Source: an uncultured Oscillospiraceae bacterium (lineage in GTDB: Bacteria > Bacillota > Clostridia > Oscillospirales > Oscillospiraceae). Taken from it: a DNA stretch of 64,000 bases. The DNA lies in contig CAMVRT010000007.1 of assembly GCA_947169975.1 (NCBI GenBank), positions 36,417 through 100,416 on the forward strand. The letters are read 5' to 3'. The position numbers were made by a program, and so were the translations under genes. Shown here one piece after another: positions 42,662 to 52,382 of the stretch. A model generated the notes under the pieces. It ran no database searches and had not been told where the DNA came from. It saw nothing but the letters and a program-made list of their open reading frames with translations. Numbering within the stretch: the first letter of the stretch is position 1; each line of letters opens with the position of its first letter.

Positions 42662-45169
42662 ATGAAGTACGATTTTGCCGCCATTGAGAAAAAATGGCAG
42701 GAGCGGTGGGAGCAGACCAAACCCTACGCCGCCGTGACCGGGGACAAGCGCCCCAAATTCTATGCCCTCGTCGAGTTCCCCTATCCCAGTGCCGCCGGCC
42801 TCCACGTGGGCCATCCCCGTCCCTATACGGCGCTGGACATCATCGCCCGCAAAAAGCGGATGGACGGCTACAACGTGCTGTTTCCCATCGGCTTTGACGC
42901 CTTCGGCCTGCCCACGGAGAACTTCGCCATCAAGAACCACATCCATCCCGCCATCGTGACGAAGCGGAACATCGAGAACTTCACCCGCCAGCTGAAGATG
43001 CTGGGCTACAGCTTCGACTGGGACCGTGTGGTGGACACCACCGATCCCAATTACTACCGCTGGACCCAGTGGATCTTCCTGCAGATGTTCAAGAAGGGCC
43101 TTGCCTACAAGGCCACCATGCCCGTGAACTGGTGCACCAGTTGCAAATGCGTGCTGGCCAACGAAGAGGTGGTGGAGGGCGTCTGCGAGCGCTGCGGCAG
43201 CGAGGTCATCCGCAAGGAGAAGAGTCAGTGGATGCTGGCCATCACCAAGTACGCCGACCGTCTGGTGGACGATCTGGACGGCGTGGACTTCATCGACCGT
43301 GTCAAGACCCAGCAGCGCAACTGGATCGGCCGCTCCACCGGCACCGAGGTCACCTTCCAGACCAATATGGGCAAGCCGGTCACCGTCTATACCACCCGTG
43401 CTGACACCCTGTTCGGCGTCACCTATACTGTCATCTCCCCGGAGCATCCGCTGCTGAAGGAGTGGCGCGACCGCATCCCCAACTGGGACGAGGTGGAGGC
43501 CTATCAGGCCCAGGCAGCCCGCAAGTCCGACTTTGAGCGGGGCGAGCTGAACAAGGACAAGACCGGCGTCCGCCTCCAGGGCGTGGAGGTCACCAACCCC
43601 GCCACCGGCAAGGCAGTGCCCATGTTCGTCTCTGACTACGTGCTCATGGGCTACGGCACCGGCATCGTCATGGGCGTGCCCGGTCATGACCAGCGCGACT
43701 GGGAGTTTGCCACCAAGTTCGGCCTGCCCATCGTGGAGGTGGTCAAGGGCGGCGACATCACCAAGGAAGCCTTCGTCGCCAAGGACGACACCGCCATCAT
43801 GGTCAACTCCGGCTTCCTCAACGGCATGAGCGTCAAGGAGGCCATCCCCGCCATGAAGAAGTACGCCGTGGAGCAGGGCTGGGGCAAGGAGAAGGTCAAC
43901 TTCAAGCTCCGCGACTGGGTGTTCTCCCGCCAGCGCTACTGGGGCGAGCCCATCCCGCTGGTGAACTGCCCCAAGTGCGGCTGGGTCCCCGTGCCCGAGG
44001 ACCAGCTGCCGCTGATGCTGCCCCAGGTGGACAGCTACGAGCCCACTGACGACGGCGAAAGCCCCATCTCCAAGATGACCGACTGGGTCAACACCACCTG
44101 CCCCTGCTGCGGCGGAAGCGCCAAGCGGGAGACGGACACCATGCCCCAGTGGGCCGGCTCCAGCTGGTACTTCCTGCGCTATATGGACGCCCATAACGAT
44201 ACCGCTCCCGTCTCCAAGGAGGCGGAGGAGTACTGGGGTCCCGTGGACTGGTACAACGGCGGCATGGAGCACACCACGCTCCACCTGCTCTACTCCCGGT
44301 TCTGGCACAAGTTCCTCTATGACATCGGCGTGGTCCACACCGTGGAGCCCTATGCCAAGCGCACCAGCCACGGCATGATCCTGGGCAAGAACCCCCACTA
44401 CGTGGGCAACGTGGAGACCGAGGAGGAGAAGCAGGCCCTCATCGCCAAGTACGGCAATCAGGCCCTCCGTCCCGCGGTGAAGATGTCCAAGTCCCTGGGC
44501 AACGTGGTGAACCCCGACGACGTGGTAAAGGCCTACGGCGCCGACACCATGCGGCTGTACATCATGTTCATCGGCGACTTTGAGAAGACCGCCACCTGGT
44601 CCGACGAGGCCGTGAAGGGCTCCAAGCGTTTCCTGGACCGCTGCTTCAACCTGCAGGATATGGCCACCGACGAGGCCGGCATCTCCAGGAAGAACGAGTC
44701 TCTGATCCACAAGACCATCAAGAAGGTCACTGCCGACTTGGACGAGCTGAAGATGAACACCGCCATTGCCGCCCTCATGGCCATGGTCAACGAGTTCTAC
44801 GGAAACGGCCTGTCTAAGGGCGATCTGGAGCAGCTCATCCTCATGCTCAGTCCCTTCGTGCCCCATATGGCCGAGGAGATGTGGGAGAACATGGGCTTTG
44901 CCGCCAAATACGGCAAGATGGCCATGCAGATGCCCTGGCCGAAGTACGACGAGGCCAAGACCATCGATGCCGAGGTGGAGATGGCCGTACAGATCAATGG
45001 CAAGCTGAAGGGCACCGTGGTGGTGCCGCTGAACAGCGACGAGGCCGCGGTGGTGGCTGCTGCCATGGCGCTGGACAAGGTGAAGAAGGCCACCGAGGGC
45101 ATGCAGCTCATCAAGACCATTCTGGTCAAGAACAAGCTGGTGAATCTCATTGTCAAGCCTGCCCGGTAA
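42662..45169 (+). CDS. leuS: Leucyl-tRNA synthetase
   Basis: This 835-residue class I synthetase charges tRNA-Leu. The HIGH-type motif is GLHVGHPRPYTALD and the KMSKS motif is VKMSKSLGN. Zinc-knuckle cysteines (CTSCKCVLANEEVVEGVCERCG) and the CP1 editing domain with GYGTGIVMGVPGHDQRD are in place. Length is usual for the bacterial enzyme. It starts behind AAAGGAGCAACCAA and is controlled by the T-box leader upstream. Confidence 0.97.
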   Translation: MKYDFAAIEKKWQERWEQTKPYAAVTGDKRPKFYALVEFPYPSAAGLHVGHPRPYTALDIIARKKRMDGYNVLFPIGFDAFGLPTENFAIKNHIHPAIVTKRNIENFTRQLKMLGYSFDWDRVVDTTDPNYYRWTQWIFLQMFKKGLAYKATMPVNWCTSCKCVLANEEVVEGVCERCGSEVIRKEKSQWMLAITKYADRLVDDLDGVDFIDRVKTQQRNWIGRSTGTEVTFQTNMGKPVTVYTTRADTLFGVTYTVISPEHPLLKEWRDRIPNWDEVEAYQAQAARKSDFERGELNKDKTGVRLQGVEVTNPATGKAVPMFVSDYVLMGYGTGIVMGVPGHDQRDWEFATKFGLPIVEVVKGGDITKEAFVAKDDTAIMVNSGFLNGMSVKEAIPAMKKYAVEQGWGKEKVNFKLRDWVFSRQRYWGEPIPLVNCPKCGWVPVPEDQLPLMLPQVDSYEPTDDGESPISKMTDWVNTTCPCCGGSAKRETDTMPQWAGSSWYFLRYMDAHNDTAPVSKEAEEYWGPVDWYNGGMEHTTLHLLYSRFWHKFLYDIGVVHTVEPYAKRTSHGMILGKNPHYVGNVETEEEKQALIAKYGNQALRPAVKMSKSLGNVVNPDDVVKAYGADTMRLYIMFIGDFEKTATWSDEAVKGSKRFLDRCFNLQDMATDEAGISRKNESLIHKTIKKVTADLDELKMNTAIAALMAMVNEFYGNGLSKGDLEQLILMLSPFVPHMAEEMWENMGFAAKYGKMAMQMPWPKYDEAKTIDAEVEMAVQINGKLKGTVVVPLNSDEAAVVAAAMALDKVKKATEGMQLIKTILVKNKLVNLIVKPAR

Positions 45170-45199
45170 GGATTTCCACAGAAAAGTTGAAAAAACGCC

Positions 45200-45228
45200 T
45201 TGACAATGGGATGAATCACTTGTATAAT
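45200..45228 (+). promoter_or_regulatory. Strong sigma-A promoter of rpsU
   Basis: A perfect TTGACA (45200-45205) and a perfect TATAAT (45223-45228) are 17 bp apart. Confidence 0.9.
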
Positions 45229-45305
45229 ACATCCGTTAGTCATGTCCAATGACTCTTACTGAGTGCCCTGGATCGAGCCGGGTACATCGGAGGGAGGGAA
45301 AATAG

Positions 45306-45491
45306 ATGTCCGAAGTACATGTCAAGGAAGGCGAGAGCCTGGACAGCGCTCTGAAGCGTTTCAAGAGAAGCTGCGCCAAGGCCGGCGTTCTGGCAGAGGT
45401 CCGGAAGAGAGAGTGCTATGAGAGCCCCAGCGTCAAGCGCCGCAAGAAGTCCGAGGCCGCCCGCAAGAACCGCAACAAGCGTTATTATTGA
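45306..45491 (+). CDS. rpsU: 30S ribosomal protein S21
   Basis: This 61-residue basic ribosomal protein has the S21 start ([22 protein letters not shown]) and the Lys/Arg-rich tail ([20 protein letters not shown]). It sits on the 30S platform near the anti-Shine-Dalgarno. It has its own strong promoter and terminator, with RBS CGGAGGGAGGGAAAATAG. Confidence 0.97.
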   Translation: MSEVHVKEGESLDSALKRFKRSCAKAGVLAEVRKRECYESPSVKRRKKSEAARKNRNKRYY

Positions 45492-45496
45492 TCCAT

Positions 45497-45530
45497 CGAA
45501 AGAGCCGTCAGTCTGACGGCTCTTTCTCTT
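45497..45530. terminator. Bidirectional terminator after rpsU
   Basis: GAAAGAGCCGTCA / TGACGGCTCTTTC arms with T-rich sequence on the right. It lies between convergent rpsU and the 45531 gene. Confidence 0.9.
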
Positions 45531-46292
45531 TTACCTTTTACCGAACAGCTCCTCCAGCAGGTCCTCCACCTCCGGCAGCATAAAAAAGGCGGTGCTGATC
45601 CCCAACCCCTGGCCCAGCGCCAGCTTGCGCCGCAGGGTATCGGCGTCGTCAAACAATACGAAGTGGGTCCGGCTGCTGGTGCGGTAGGTGAAGTACCGGG
45701 CGCACAAATCCTGGGAGAAGTAGACGTTGTGCCCCTGCCGCAGCCGGTCCAGCTGTACGGTAGTGAGAGGCGAACCCTCGCCGTTGGGGGAGGGCAGCAG
45801 GAAGTCCATGGCCAGACGCTGACAGTCCAGCGCCAGCGGTTTCGGCGCAAACTGCCGCCCGGCGTCCTCCAGCCGCTGACGCAGGGTGCCGCCGGAGATG
45901 GCCGTGCAGATCAGCACCGTGGCCTGCCGGGCGTAGGAGCCCCATGCCTCCGGCACGAAGAGCCGTCTGTGCTGCCGGGCAAGGCTTTCCTCCAGCAGCC
46001 GCAGCAGACGCACGGCGCGGGAGGAGGGAGCCTGGTCGAAGTCCAGCACCGCGCCGCCGTAGCCTCGCCGCTGGCATTCCTGCAGAATGTCCCGGCACAG
46101 GACCTCCGGCACCGTGGCGTCGGGCAGCTTCCAGTCGGACAGCATCATGAGTCCGCCCCGCACCTGCTGCGGCAGCTCCCGGGCGGCAAGACGCCCTGCG
46201 GGATCCACCCGATAGGCGGCGTGTGCCAGCGGTACGTTGAACTGCCGTACACGGCTGAGGCGGTCAGGCGCTGCTGCCAAATAGAGCTCCAT
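45531..46292 (-). CDS. Hypothetical protein, possible TIM-barrel (GH18-like) fold
   Basis: This 253-residue protein has no signal peptide. AVLDFDQAPSS in the middle recalls the strand carrying catalytic acids in GH18-like barrels, and the end (YFSQDLCARYFTYRTSS, VLFDDADTLRRKLALGQGLG) suggests more barrel strands. The usual DxxDxDxE motif is incomplete, so enzymatic activity is doubtful. It faces the yqeG operon divergently and converges with rpsU. I do not assign a function. Confidence 0.65.
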   Translation of the reverse strand: MELYLAAAPDRLSRVRQFNVPLAHAAYRVDPAGRLAARELPQQVRGGLMMLSDWKLPDATVPEVLCRDILQECQRRGYGGAVLDFDQAPSSRAVRLLRLLEESLARQHRRLFVPEAWGSYARQATVLICTAISGGTLRQRLEDAGRQFAPKPLALDCQRLAMDFLLPSPNGEGSPLTTVQLDRLRQGHNVYFSQDLCARYFTYRTSSRTHFVLFDDADTLRRKLALGQGLGISTAFFMLPEVEDLLEELFGKR

Positions 46293-46367
46293 GGCGATTC
46301 CCCCTTGTTTTCCGGAAAAAAGAATGATACACTATACCATCGGATATATGAGAGGAGGCGGGCAAAT

Positions 46368-46871
46368 ATGCGCCTATCCCTGGTGCCGGACCGGCTGTTC
46401 GAGACGTACAACGAAATCACGCCCGCCCTGCTGCGGAGCCTTGGCGTCAAGCTGCTGCTGTGCGATCTGGACTATACCCTGGCCCCCAAGAGCGTCCGCG
46501 CTCCGGATGAGGCGGTGCGCCGCTGGATCGAAGCCATGGGGGAGGGCGGCGTCCGCGTCATGATCCTCTCCAACAACCGAAGCCCCGTCCGGGTGGAGGC
46601 CTTCTGCCGGGATCTTGGCATCGACTACGTGGGCCACGCGGGCAAGCCCTTTGCCGGCGGCTTCCGCCGCGCCATGGACAAGGCGGGCGTCACGGCGGAG
46701 GAGACCGCCATGCTGGGCGACAAGCTGCTCACCGACGTGCTGTGCGCCCACTTCAACGGCTCCCTTGCCCTGATGGTGGAGCCTCTGGGCGGAGCGAAAA
46801 CCTTGTTGCAAAAGGCCCTGCACGCCATGCAGGAGCCGTTTAAGAAAATGAACAGGAGGAAAACGCAATGA
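46368..46871 (+). CDS. yqeG: YqeG family HAD-IIIA phosphatase
   Basis: This 167-residue HAD hydrolase is of the YqeG type, often linked with ribosome or cofactor genes in Firmicutes. The nucleophile motif is LLLCDLDYTLAPK. Motif II ILSNNRSP and the C-terminal MLGDKLLTDVLCAHF aspartate are in place. I chose ATG 46368, preceded by AGAGGAGGCGGGCAAAT. The stop overlaps the next ATG by 4 nt. Confidence 0.9.
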   Translation: MRLSLVPDRLFETYNEITPALLRSLGVKLLLCDLDYTLAPKSVRAPDEAVRRWIEAMGEGGVRVMILSNNRSPVRVEAFCRDLGIDYVGHAGKPFAGGFRRAMDKAGVTAEETAMLGDKLLTDVLCAHFNGSLALMVEPLGGAKTLLQKALHAMQEPFKKMNRRKTQ

Positions 46872-47932
46872 ACCATCTTAATCGCATCGAAAACGCGCTG
46901 GAGCGCTACGGCCTGGACGCCATGCTGCTGACCAGCGACCCCAACTGCTTCTGGGCCACGTACTTCCACGGTGAGGGCGTGACGCTGGTGACCCGTGCCG
47001 GCAGCTTCTACTTCACCGATTCCCGCTATATCGAGGCCGCCGAGCGCCAGATCTCCGGCGCCGCCATCGGCATGACCGAGCGCAGCAAGCCCTTCACCGC
47101 CTGGATCAACGAGGCTCTTGCCAAGACCGGCGCCGTGAAGGTGGGCTTCGAGGACGCCACCATGAGCGTGGCCGCCTTCCGTGCCTATGAAGAGGCCCTC
47201 CACTGCGAGTTGACCCCTGCCTCCGCGCTGATGACCGAGCTGCGCGCCGTGAAGGACGAGGAGGAGATCCGCCGCCTGACCGGCGCCCAGCGCATCTCCG
47301 AGAAGGCGCTCCATGACCTGCTGCAGGAGATCCACGAGGGTCAGACCGAGCAGGAGATCGCCGCCCGTTTGCAGTACCTCATGCTCCGCTACGGCGCCGA
47401 GCGCATGTCCTTCGATCCCATCATCGCCAGCGGCCCCAACGGCTCCATGCCCCACGCCGTGCCCTCTGAGAAGAAGGTCCAAAAGGGTGAGTTCATCACC
47501 ATGGACTTCGGCTGCGTCTACCAGGGCTACTGCTCCGACATGACCCGCACCGTGGCGCTGGGCCAGGTCAGCGACGAGCAGAAGGAGGTCTACAACATCG
47601 TGCTGCAGGCCCAGCTGGCCGGTATCGCTACTGCCAAAGCCGGCGTCACCGGCGCGGCTGTGGACGGCGCCGCCCGGGACTACATCGCCAAGGCCGGCTA
47701 CGGCCAGTACTTCGGCCACGGCTTCGGTCACAGCGTGGGCGTGGAGATCCATGAGTCCCCCAACGCCAACCCCACCAACGACAAGCCCCTGCCTTGCGGC
47801 GCGGTGATCTCTGCCGAGCCGGGCATCTATCTGCCCGAGCGCTTCGGCGTCCGCATCGAGGACGTCATCGTGGTGCAGGAGAACGGTGTGTTGGATCTGG
47901 CTCTGGCCGACAAGTCCCTGATCGTTCTGTAA
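46868..47932 (+). CDS. pepP: M24B metallopeptidase (Xaa-Pro aminopeptidase)
   Basis: This 354-residue pita-bread peptidase removes N-terminal residues next to proline. The N-terminal creatinase-like domain (about 1-125) is followed by the catalytic domain with metal ligands in ITMDFGCVYQGYCSDMTRTV (two aspartates), YFGHGFGHSVGVEIHE (histidine) and AVISAEPGIY (glutamate). It is coupled to yqeG by ATGA and precedes efp, a common Firmicute order. Confidence 0.92.
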   Translation: MNHLNRIENALERYGLDAMLLTSDPNCFWATYFHGEGVTLVTRAGSFYFTDSRYIEAAERQISGAAIGMTERSKPFTAWINEALAKTGAVKVGFEDATMSVAAFRAYEEALHCELTPASALMTELRAVKDEEEIRRLTGAQRISEKALHDLLQEIHEGQTEQEIAARLQYLMLRYGAERMSFDPIIASGPNGSMPHAVPSEKKVQKGEFITMDFGCVYQGYCSDMTRTVALGQVSDEQKEVYNIVLQAQLAGIATAKAGVTGAAVDGAARDYIAKAGYGQYFGHGFGHSVGVEIHESPNANPTNDKPLPCGAVISAEPGIYLPERFGVRIEDVIVVQENGVLDLALADKSLIVL

Positions 47933-47978
47933 GGCCGGAAAATCACGGCAAAAATGGCAAAAAATCCGGCAAAAACTC

Positions 47979-48007
47979 TTGCCAAAAGGAAAAGCATCAT
48001 GTAGAAT
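47979..48007 (+). promoter_or_regulatory. Sigma-A promoter of efp
   Basis: TTGCCA (47979-47984) and TAGAAT (48002-48007) are 17 bp apart. The leader of about 75 nt has a small GGAAA/TTTCC hairpin before the RBS. Confidence 0.65.
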
Positions 48008-48083
48008 AAGCTAGTCCGAATGGGCACACACTATCAATCCGAGGAAATGGAAGTTTCCTCACACATAGAGGAGGAACAAGAAT

Positions 48084-48650
48084 ATGGCAACAATTACCGC
48101 CGGTGAATTCAGAAACGGCAAGACCTTCGAGTACGAGGGCAAGATCATGCAGGTCGTGGAGTTCCAGCACGTCAAGCCCGGCAAAGGCGCCGCTTTTGTC
48201 CGCACCAAGATGAAGAACATCGTGACCGGTGGCGTGACGGAGACGTCCTTCAACCCCACTGCCAAGTTCGAGGAAGCTTTCATCGAGCGCAAGGATATGG
48301 CTTACAGCTATCAGGACGGCGATCTGTACTACTTCATGGACCAGGAGACCTTCGACATGGTTCCTCTGGGCAAGGATCTGCTGGGCGATGCCTTCCGCTT
48401 CATCACCGAGAACACCGTGTGCAAGGTGCTGAGCTACAAGGGCAACGTATTCGGTCTGGAGTGCCCCAACTTTATGGAGCTTGAGGTCACCGAGACCGAG
48501 CCCGGTCTGGCCGGCAACACCGCTACCAACACCCTGAAGCCCGCCACGGTGGAAACCGGGGCTGAGGTCCGTGTGCCGCTGTTCATCAACATCGGCGACC
48601 GGATCACCATTGATACCCGCACCGGCGAATATCTGGGCCGCGCGAAGTAA
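48084..48650 (+). CDS. efp: Elongation factor P
   Basis: This 188-residue translation factor relieves stalling at polyproline. Domain I has [17 protein letters not shown], with the lysine near residue 34 at the tip that is modified in many bacteria. Domains II and III follow with [17 protein letters not shown] at the end. RBS GAGGAGGAACAAGA precedes ATG. The gene has its own promoter and is followed by a small acidic gene. Confidence 0.96.
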   Translation: MATITAGEFRNGKTFEYEGKIMQVVEFQHVKPGKGAAFVRTKMKNIVTGGVTETSFNPTAKFEEAFIERKDMAYSYQDGDLYYFMDQETFDMVPLGKDLLGDAFRFITENTVCKVLSYKGNVFGLECPNFMELEVTETEPGLAGNTATNTLKPATVETGAEVRVPLFINIGDRITIDTRTGEYLGRAK

Positions 48651-48690
48651 GGAAACAACCGGACGTACTTAACGGGAAAGGAGTATGAAC

Positions 48691-49125
48691 ATGGGAATTT
48701 CTGAAAAGGTCGCCTATCTGAAGGGCCTGGCTGAGGGCCTGAACGTGGACGAGTCCACCAAGGAGGGTAAGCTGCTGCTTGCCATCGTCGACGTGCTGAA
48801 CGACATGGCCGAGGAGTTTGCCGACATCGAGGATGAGATTGTGGATCTGGAGGACGGTCTGGACGCCGTCAGCGACGATCTCAACGATGTGGAGGAGTTC
48901 CTCTACGAGACCAGTGACGACGAGGACGAGGAAGAGGACGACGAGGATGATGATGACGAGTATTTCGTCACCACCTGCCCCGAGTGCGAGGAGGAGGTCA
49001 TCTTCGACGAGTCCGTCCTGGAGGACGGCGAGGTCATCTGCCCCAACTGCGGCGCCAAGCTGGAGTTCGACCTGAGCGATCTGGCCAACGCCACCGCCAA
49101 GGACGATGAGGAAGACGAGGACTGA
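48691..49125 (+). CDS. Acidic protein with CD1247-like N-terminal region and a zinc ribbon
   Basis: This 144-residue protein has a helical N-terminal part (MGISEKVAYLKGLAEGLNVD, typical of small CD1247-type clostridial proteins). A run of about twenty Glu/Asp residues follows. A zinc ribbon comes next (CPECEEEVIFDESVLEDG, CPNCGAKLEFDL). I chose ATG 48691. An in-frame ATG 6 nt earlier leaves almost no spacing to the RBS (AAAGGAG). It is co-directional with efp and ends at its own terminator. Function is unknown; the architecture suggests a protein or RNA partner. Confidence 0.8.
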   Translation: MGISEKVAYLKGLAEGLNVDESTKEGKLLLAIVDVLNDMAEEFADIEDEIVDLEDGLDAVSDDLNDVEEFLYETSDDEDEEEDDEDDDDEYFVTTCPECEEEVIFDESVLEDGEVICPNCGAKLEFDLSDLANATAKDDEEDED

Positions 49126-49137
49126 TTATAAACCCAT

Positions 49138-49173
49138 CAAAAGAGCCGACGGATTACCGCCGGCTCTTTTCTC
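49138..49173 (+). terminator. Terminator after the acidic zinc-ribbon gene
   Basis: AAAAGAGCC / GGCTCTTTT arms with a T-run. Confidence 0.85.
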
Positions 49174-49197
49174 ACGCAGAAAACCAAACAAAAGGCA

Positions 49198-49226
49198 TTG
49201 CACCCCTGTCGAAAATGGGGTATAAT
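49198..49226 (+). promoter_or_regulatory. Sigma-A promoter of pncB
   Basis: TTGCAC (49198-49203) and TATAAT (49221-49226) are 17 bp apart. Confidence 0.75.
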
Positions 49227-49286
49227 AACAAAGCATCCTATTCTTTCGCGCTATCCTATATTATTGATATGATCGAGGTATGAAAC

Positions 49287-50738
49287 ATGAGAACGGAAGA
49301 GAAACTGAACATGACCATGCTCTGCGACTTCTATGAGCTGACTATGGGCAACGGCTATTTCCAGAACGGCTATAAGGATCGCATCACGTACTTTGATGTG
49401 TTTTTCCGCCGCGTGCCCGATGGCGGCGGCTTCGCCATCGCCGCCGGACTGGAGCAGTTGATCGACTATATTGAGAACCTCCACTTTGATCAGGAGGATA
49501 TCGACTATCTGCGCGGCAGAAACCTGTTCAGCGAGGAGTTTCTGGACTATCTGAAAGATTTTCACTTCACCGGTGATATCTACGCCGTTCCCGAGGGCAC
49601 CCCGGTATTTCCCCGCGAGCCGCTGGTGGTGGTCCGCGCACCGGCCATCGAGGCCCAGCTTATCGAGACCTTCACCCTGCTGACCATCAACCACCAGAGC
49701 CTCATCGCCACCAAGGCCAACCGCATCGTTCGGGCCGCCAAGGGACGCGTGGTGCTGGAGTTCGGTTCCCGCCGCGCCCAGGGCGCTGATGCCGCCATTG
49801 TCGGCGCCAGATCTGCCTACATCGGCGGCGTCAACGGCACCGCCTGCACCATCTCCGACCAGCTCTACGGCGTGCCCGCCGGCGGCACCATGGCCCACGC
49901 CTGGGTCCAGATGTTCGACACGGAGTACGAGGCCTTCAAGACCTACTGCCAGATCTATCCCACCAACGCCACGCTGCTGGTGGATACCTACAATACCCTC
50001 AAGTCCGGTGTGCCCAACGCCATCCGCGCCTTCAACGAGGTGCTCAAGCCCCTGGGCATCACCAAGTGCGGCATCCGTCTGGACTCCGGCGATATCGCCT
50101 ATCTCAGCCGCGAGGCCCGCAAGATGCTGGACGAGGCCGGCTGGGAAACCTGCCAGATTTCCGCCTCCAACTCCCTGGACGAGTATCTGATCCGGGACCT
50201 GCTGAACCAGGACGCCAAGATCGACATGTTCGGCGTAGGCGAGCGGATGATCACCTCCCGCTCTGAGCCCGTGTTCGGCGGCGTGTACAAGCTGGTGGCC
50301 GTGGAGGACGACAAGGGCAATATCACCCCCAAGATCAAGGTCAGCGAGAACATCGAGAAGATCACCATTCCCCATTTCAAGAAGGTGTACCGCTTCTTCG
50401 GCAACGACACCGGCAAGGCCATCGCCGACTATATCACCCTCCACGACGAGACGGTGGACGACAGCCACGATCTGGTGATCTTTGATCCCCACGCCACGTG
50501 GAAAAAGAAGACCGTCTACGACTTCAACGCCCAGGAGCTGCTGGTGCCCATCTTCCTGAACGGCAAGCGGGTCTATGAGTGCCCCACCCTGCAGGAGATC
50601 CAGAACTACTGCCGCGAGCAGGTGGACAAGTTCTGGGACGAGATCAAGCGCTTCGATAACCCCCAGACCTATTACGTGGACCTGTCCGACAAGCTGTGGC
50701 AGATCCAGCAGGATCTGCTGCACGCCAGCAACATCTGA
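49287..50738 (+). CDS. pncB: Nicotinate phosphoribosyltransferase
   Basis: This 483-residue enzyme makes nicotinate mononucleotide from nicotinate and PRPP in NAD salvage. It has the N-terminal TMLCDFYELTMGNGYFQNG, the FGSRRAQGADAAI motif with the substrate-binding arginine, RLDSGDIAYLSREARKML and the phosphate-binding FGVGERMITS. NadD in the fusion protein at 40052 would use the product. It has its own promoter and RBS (CGAGGTATGAAAC). Confidence 0.95.
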   Translation: MRTEEKLNMTMLCDFYELTMGNGYFQNGYKDRITYFDVFFRRVPDGGGFAIAAGLEQLIDYIENLHFDQEDIDYLRGRNLFSEEFLDYLKDFHFTGDIYAVPEGTPVFPREPLVVVRAPAIEAQLIETFTLLTINHQSLIATKANRIVRAAKGRVVLEFGSRRAQGADAAIVGARSAYIGGVNGTACTISDQLYGVPAGGTMAHAWVQMFDTEYEAFKTYCQIYPTNATLLVDTYNTLKSGVPNAIRAFNEVLKPLGITKCGIRLDSGDIAYLSREARKMLDEAGWETCQISASNSLDEYLIRDLLNQDAKIDMFGVGERMITSRSEPVFGGVYKLVAVEDDKGNITPKIKVSENIEKITIPHFKKVYRFFGNDTGKAIADYITLHDETVDDSHDLVIFDPHATWKKKTVYDFNAQELLVPIFLNGKRVYECPTLQEIQNYCREQVDKFWDEIKRFDNPQTYYVDLSDKLWQIQQDLLHASNI

Positions 50739-50776
50739 CCGGCCTATAAAAACAGAAGGGAAAGGAGCAGGCAGCG

Positions 50777-52330
50777 GTGAAACGCCATGATGTACAACAG
50801 CATACGGAGCGACGGATCGCCGCTGCCCTGCGATTGATGCTGGCGGCGTTCCTGCTGTTTGCACAGATCGGACTGGTTTTTCTGTTGAGCCTTTTGCTGC
50901 GCCAGCACTTTGCCATTGTCTATACCGTGCTGGAGCTAGTGGCACTGGCTGCCGCCATCCGCATCAATAACAGGCCCGGCGGCTCAAACTATCGCACAGG
51001 CTGGATTATTCTTGTGCTTGTGGTTCCCGTGGCAGGCCTGATCCTGTATCTTCTCTGGAACGGAGACCGACAGAGCAAGCAACTGAATTTGAAACGGATC
51101 CCGCTACCAACGGAGACCGGGACACGCCAGGAGCAGAGCCGCAGCAACGTGGAAAAGCTGCGCCGCTCACACACCCAGTGGGGACGTATGGCCTCCTATC
51201 TGCACCGGGAGGGCTTCCCGCTGTATCAGCACACCCAGGTGGAATATCTCTCTACCGGCGAAGGATATCTGGACGACATGCTGGAGGAAATGGAGTACGC
51301 CGAGCATTTCATCTTCATGGAGTACTTCATCATGGCCACCGGCAAGGTATGGGATCGGGTAGTGGATGTCATCTCCCGAAAAGCGGCTCAAGGCGTGGAG
51401 ATCAAGCTGCTGTTTGATGATTTTGGCAGCATGATGCGAATCCGCGGCGAGGATGTGGAGCAACTGCGTCAGATGGGCGTGGAGGTAAAGATTTTCAATC
51501 CTGTCCATCACTATGTCAATCGCCTTTACTTCAACTACCGCGACCACCGGAAGATCACCTGTGTGGACGGCAATGTTTCCTATACCGGCGGCGTGAACGT
51601 GGGCGATGAGTATGCCAACATCACCCATAAGTTCGGCTATTGGAAGGACTGCGGCCTCCGGTTGGAGGGTGAGGGTGCCTGGGGACTGACCCGGGACTTT
51701 ATCCACATGTGGGAGGATCTGGGCGGCCATATGGAGCGGGAGCACGACTATTACCGCCCCCACGGACGGTATGAGGCCTCCGGTTTCTGCCAGAGCGTGT
51801 CCGACGGCCCCAACAACAACCCCAAGAGCACTGTAGAGGATATCTACCTGCAGATGATCAGCGGCGCCAACCGCATGGTGTATGTGACCACGCCGTATCT
51901 GACCATTGACGACCCCATGACCAAGGCCCTTTGCCTGGCCGGCGACAGCGGGGTGGACGTGCGTTTGATACTCCCGGGTACGCCGGACAAGAAGTACGCC
52001 TATCTGGTGGCGGAATGCTACTATGGCGAGCTGTTGAGCCACGGCGTGCGGATCTTTACTTATTCCCCCGGATTTTTACACAGCAAGGTGATCCTGGCGG
52101 ATCGGGAGACGGCCTTTGTGGGCTCCGTGAATATGGACTTCCGCAGCTTCCGGCTCCATTTTGAGTGCGGCACGGTAGTCTACGATGATCCGGTCATCGA
52201 GGATATTCTGGAGGATCTGTACCAGACACTTGATCTGAGCGCCGAGGTGACCATGGAGAGCTGGAAGAAGCGGCCCTGGTACCGCAAGCTCCTGGGCGTT
52301 GTTTTGCGCCCGTTCGCTATATGGATGTAA
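50777..52330 (+). CDS. cls: Cardiolipin synthase
   Basis: This 517-residue phospholipase D superfamily membrane enzyme joins two phosphatidylglycerols. Two or three N-terminal membrane helices (about 15-100) are followed by two HKD motifs: YRDHRKITCVDG and LHSKVILADRETAFVGSVN. The start is GTG 50777 behind AAAGGAGCAGGCAGCG. It ends at a strong terminator and has only 38 nt to pncB, so it may be in the same transcript. Confidence 0.93.
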   Translation: MKRHDVQQHTERRIAAALRLMLAAFLLFAQIGLVFLLSLLLRQHFAIVYTVLELVALAAAIRINNRPGGSNYRTGWIILVLVVPVAGLILYLLWNGDRQSKQLNLKRIPLPTETGTRQEQSRSNVEKLRRSHTQWGRMASYLHREGFPLYQHTQVEYLSTGEGYLDDMLEEMEYAEHFIFMEYFIMATGKVWDRVVDVISRKAAQGVEIKLLFDDFGSMMRIRGEDVEQLRQMGVEVKIFNPVHHYVNRLYFNYRDHRKITCVDGNVSYTGGVNVGDEYANITHKFGYWKDCGLRLEGEGAWGLTRDFIHMWEDLGGHMEREHDYYRPHGRYEASGFCQSVSDGPNNNPKSTVEDIYLQMISGANRMVYVTTPYLTIDDPMTKALCLAGDSGVDVRLILPGTPDKKYAYLVAECYYGELLSHGVRIFTYSPGFLHSKVILADRETAFVGSVNMDFRSFRLHFECGTVVYDDPVIEDILEDLYQTLDLSAEVTMESWKKRPWYRKLLGVVLRPFAIWM

Positions 52331-52343
52331 GCAATGATTTGAG

Positions 52344-52380
52344 AGAAAGCCTTTCCCGAATGGGAGAGGCTTTCTGTTTG
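52344..52380 (+). terminator. Terminator after cls
   Basis: Arms AGAAAGCCTTTCCC / GGGAGAGGCTTTCT (52344-52357 and 52362-52375) are followed by a short T-rich tract. Confidence 0.85.
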
Positions 52381-52382
52381 CC

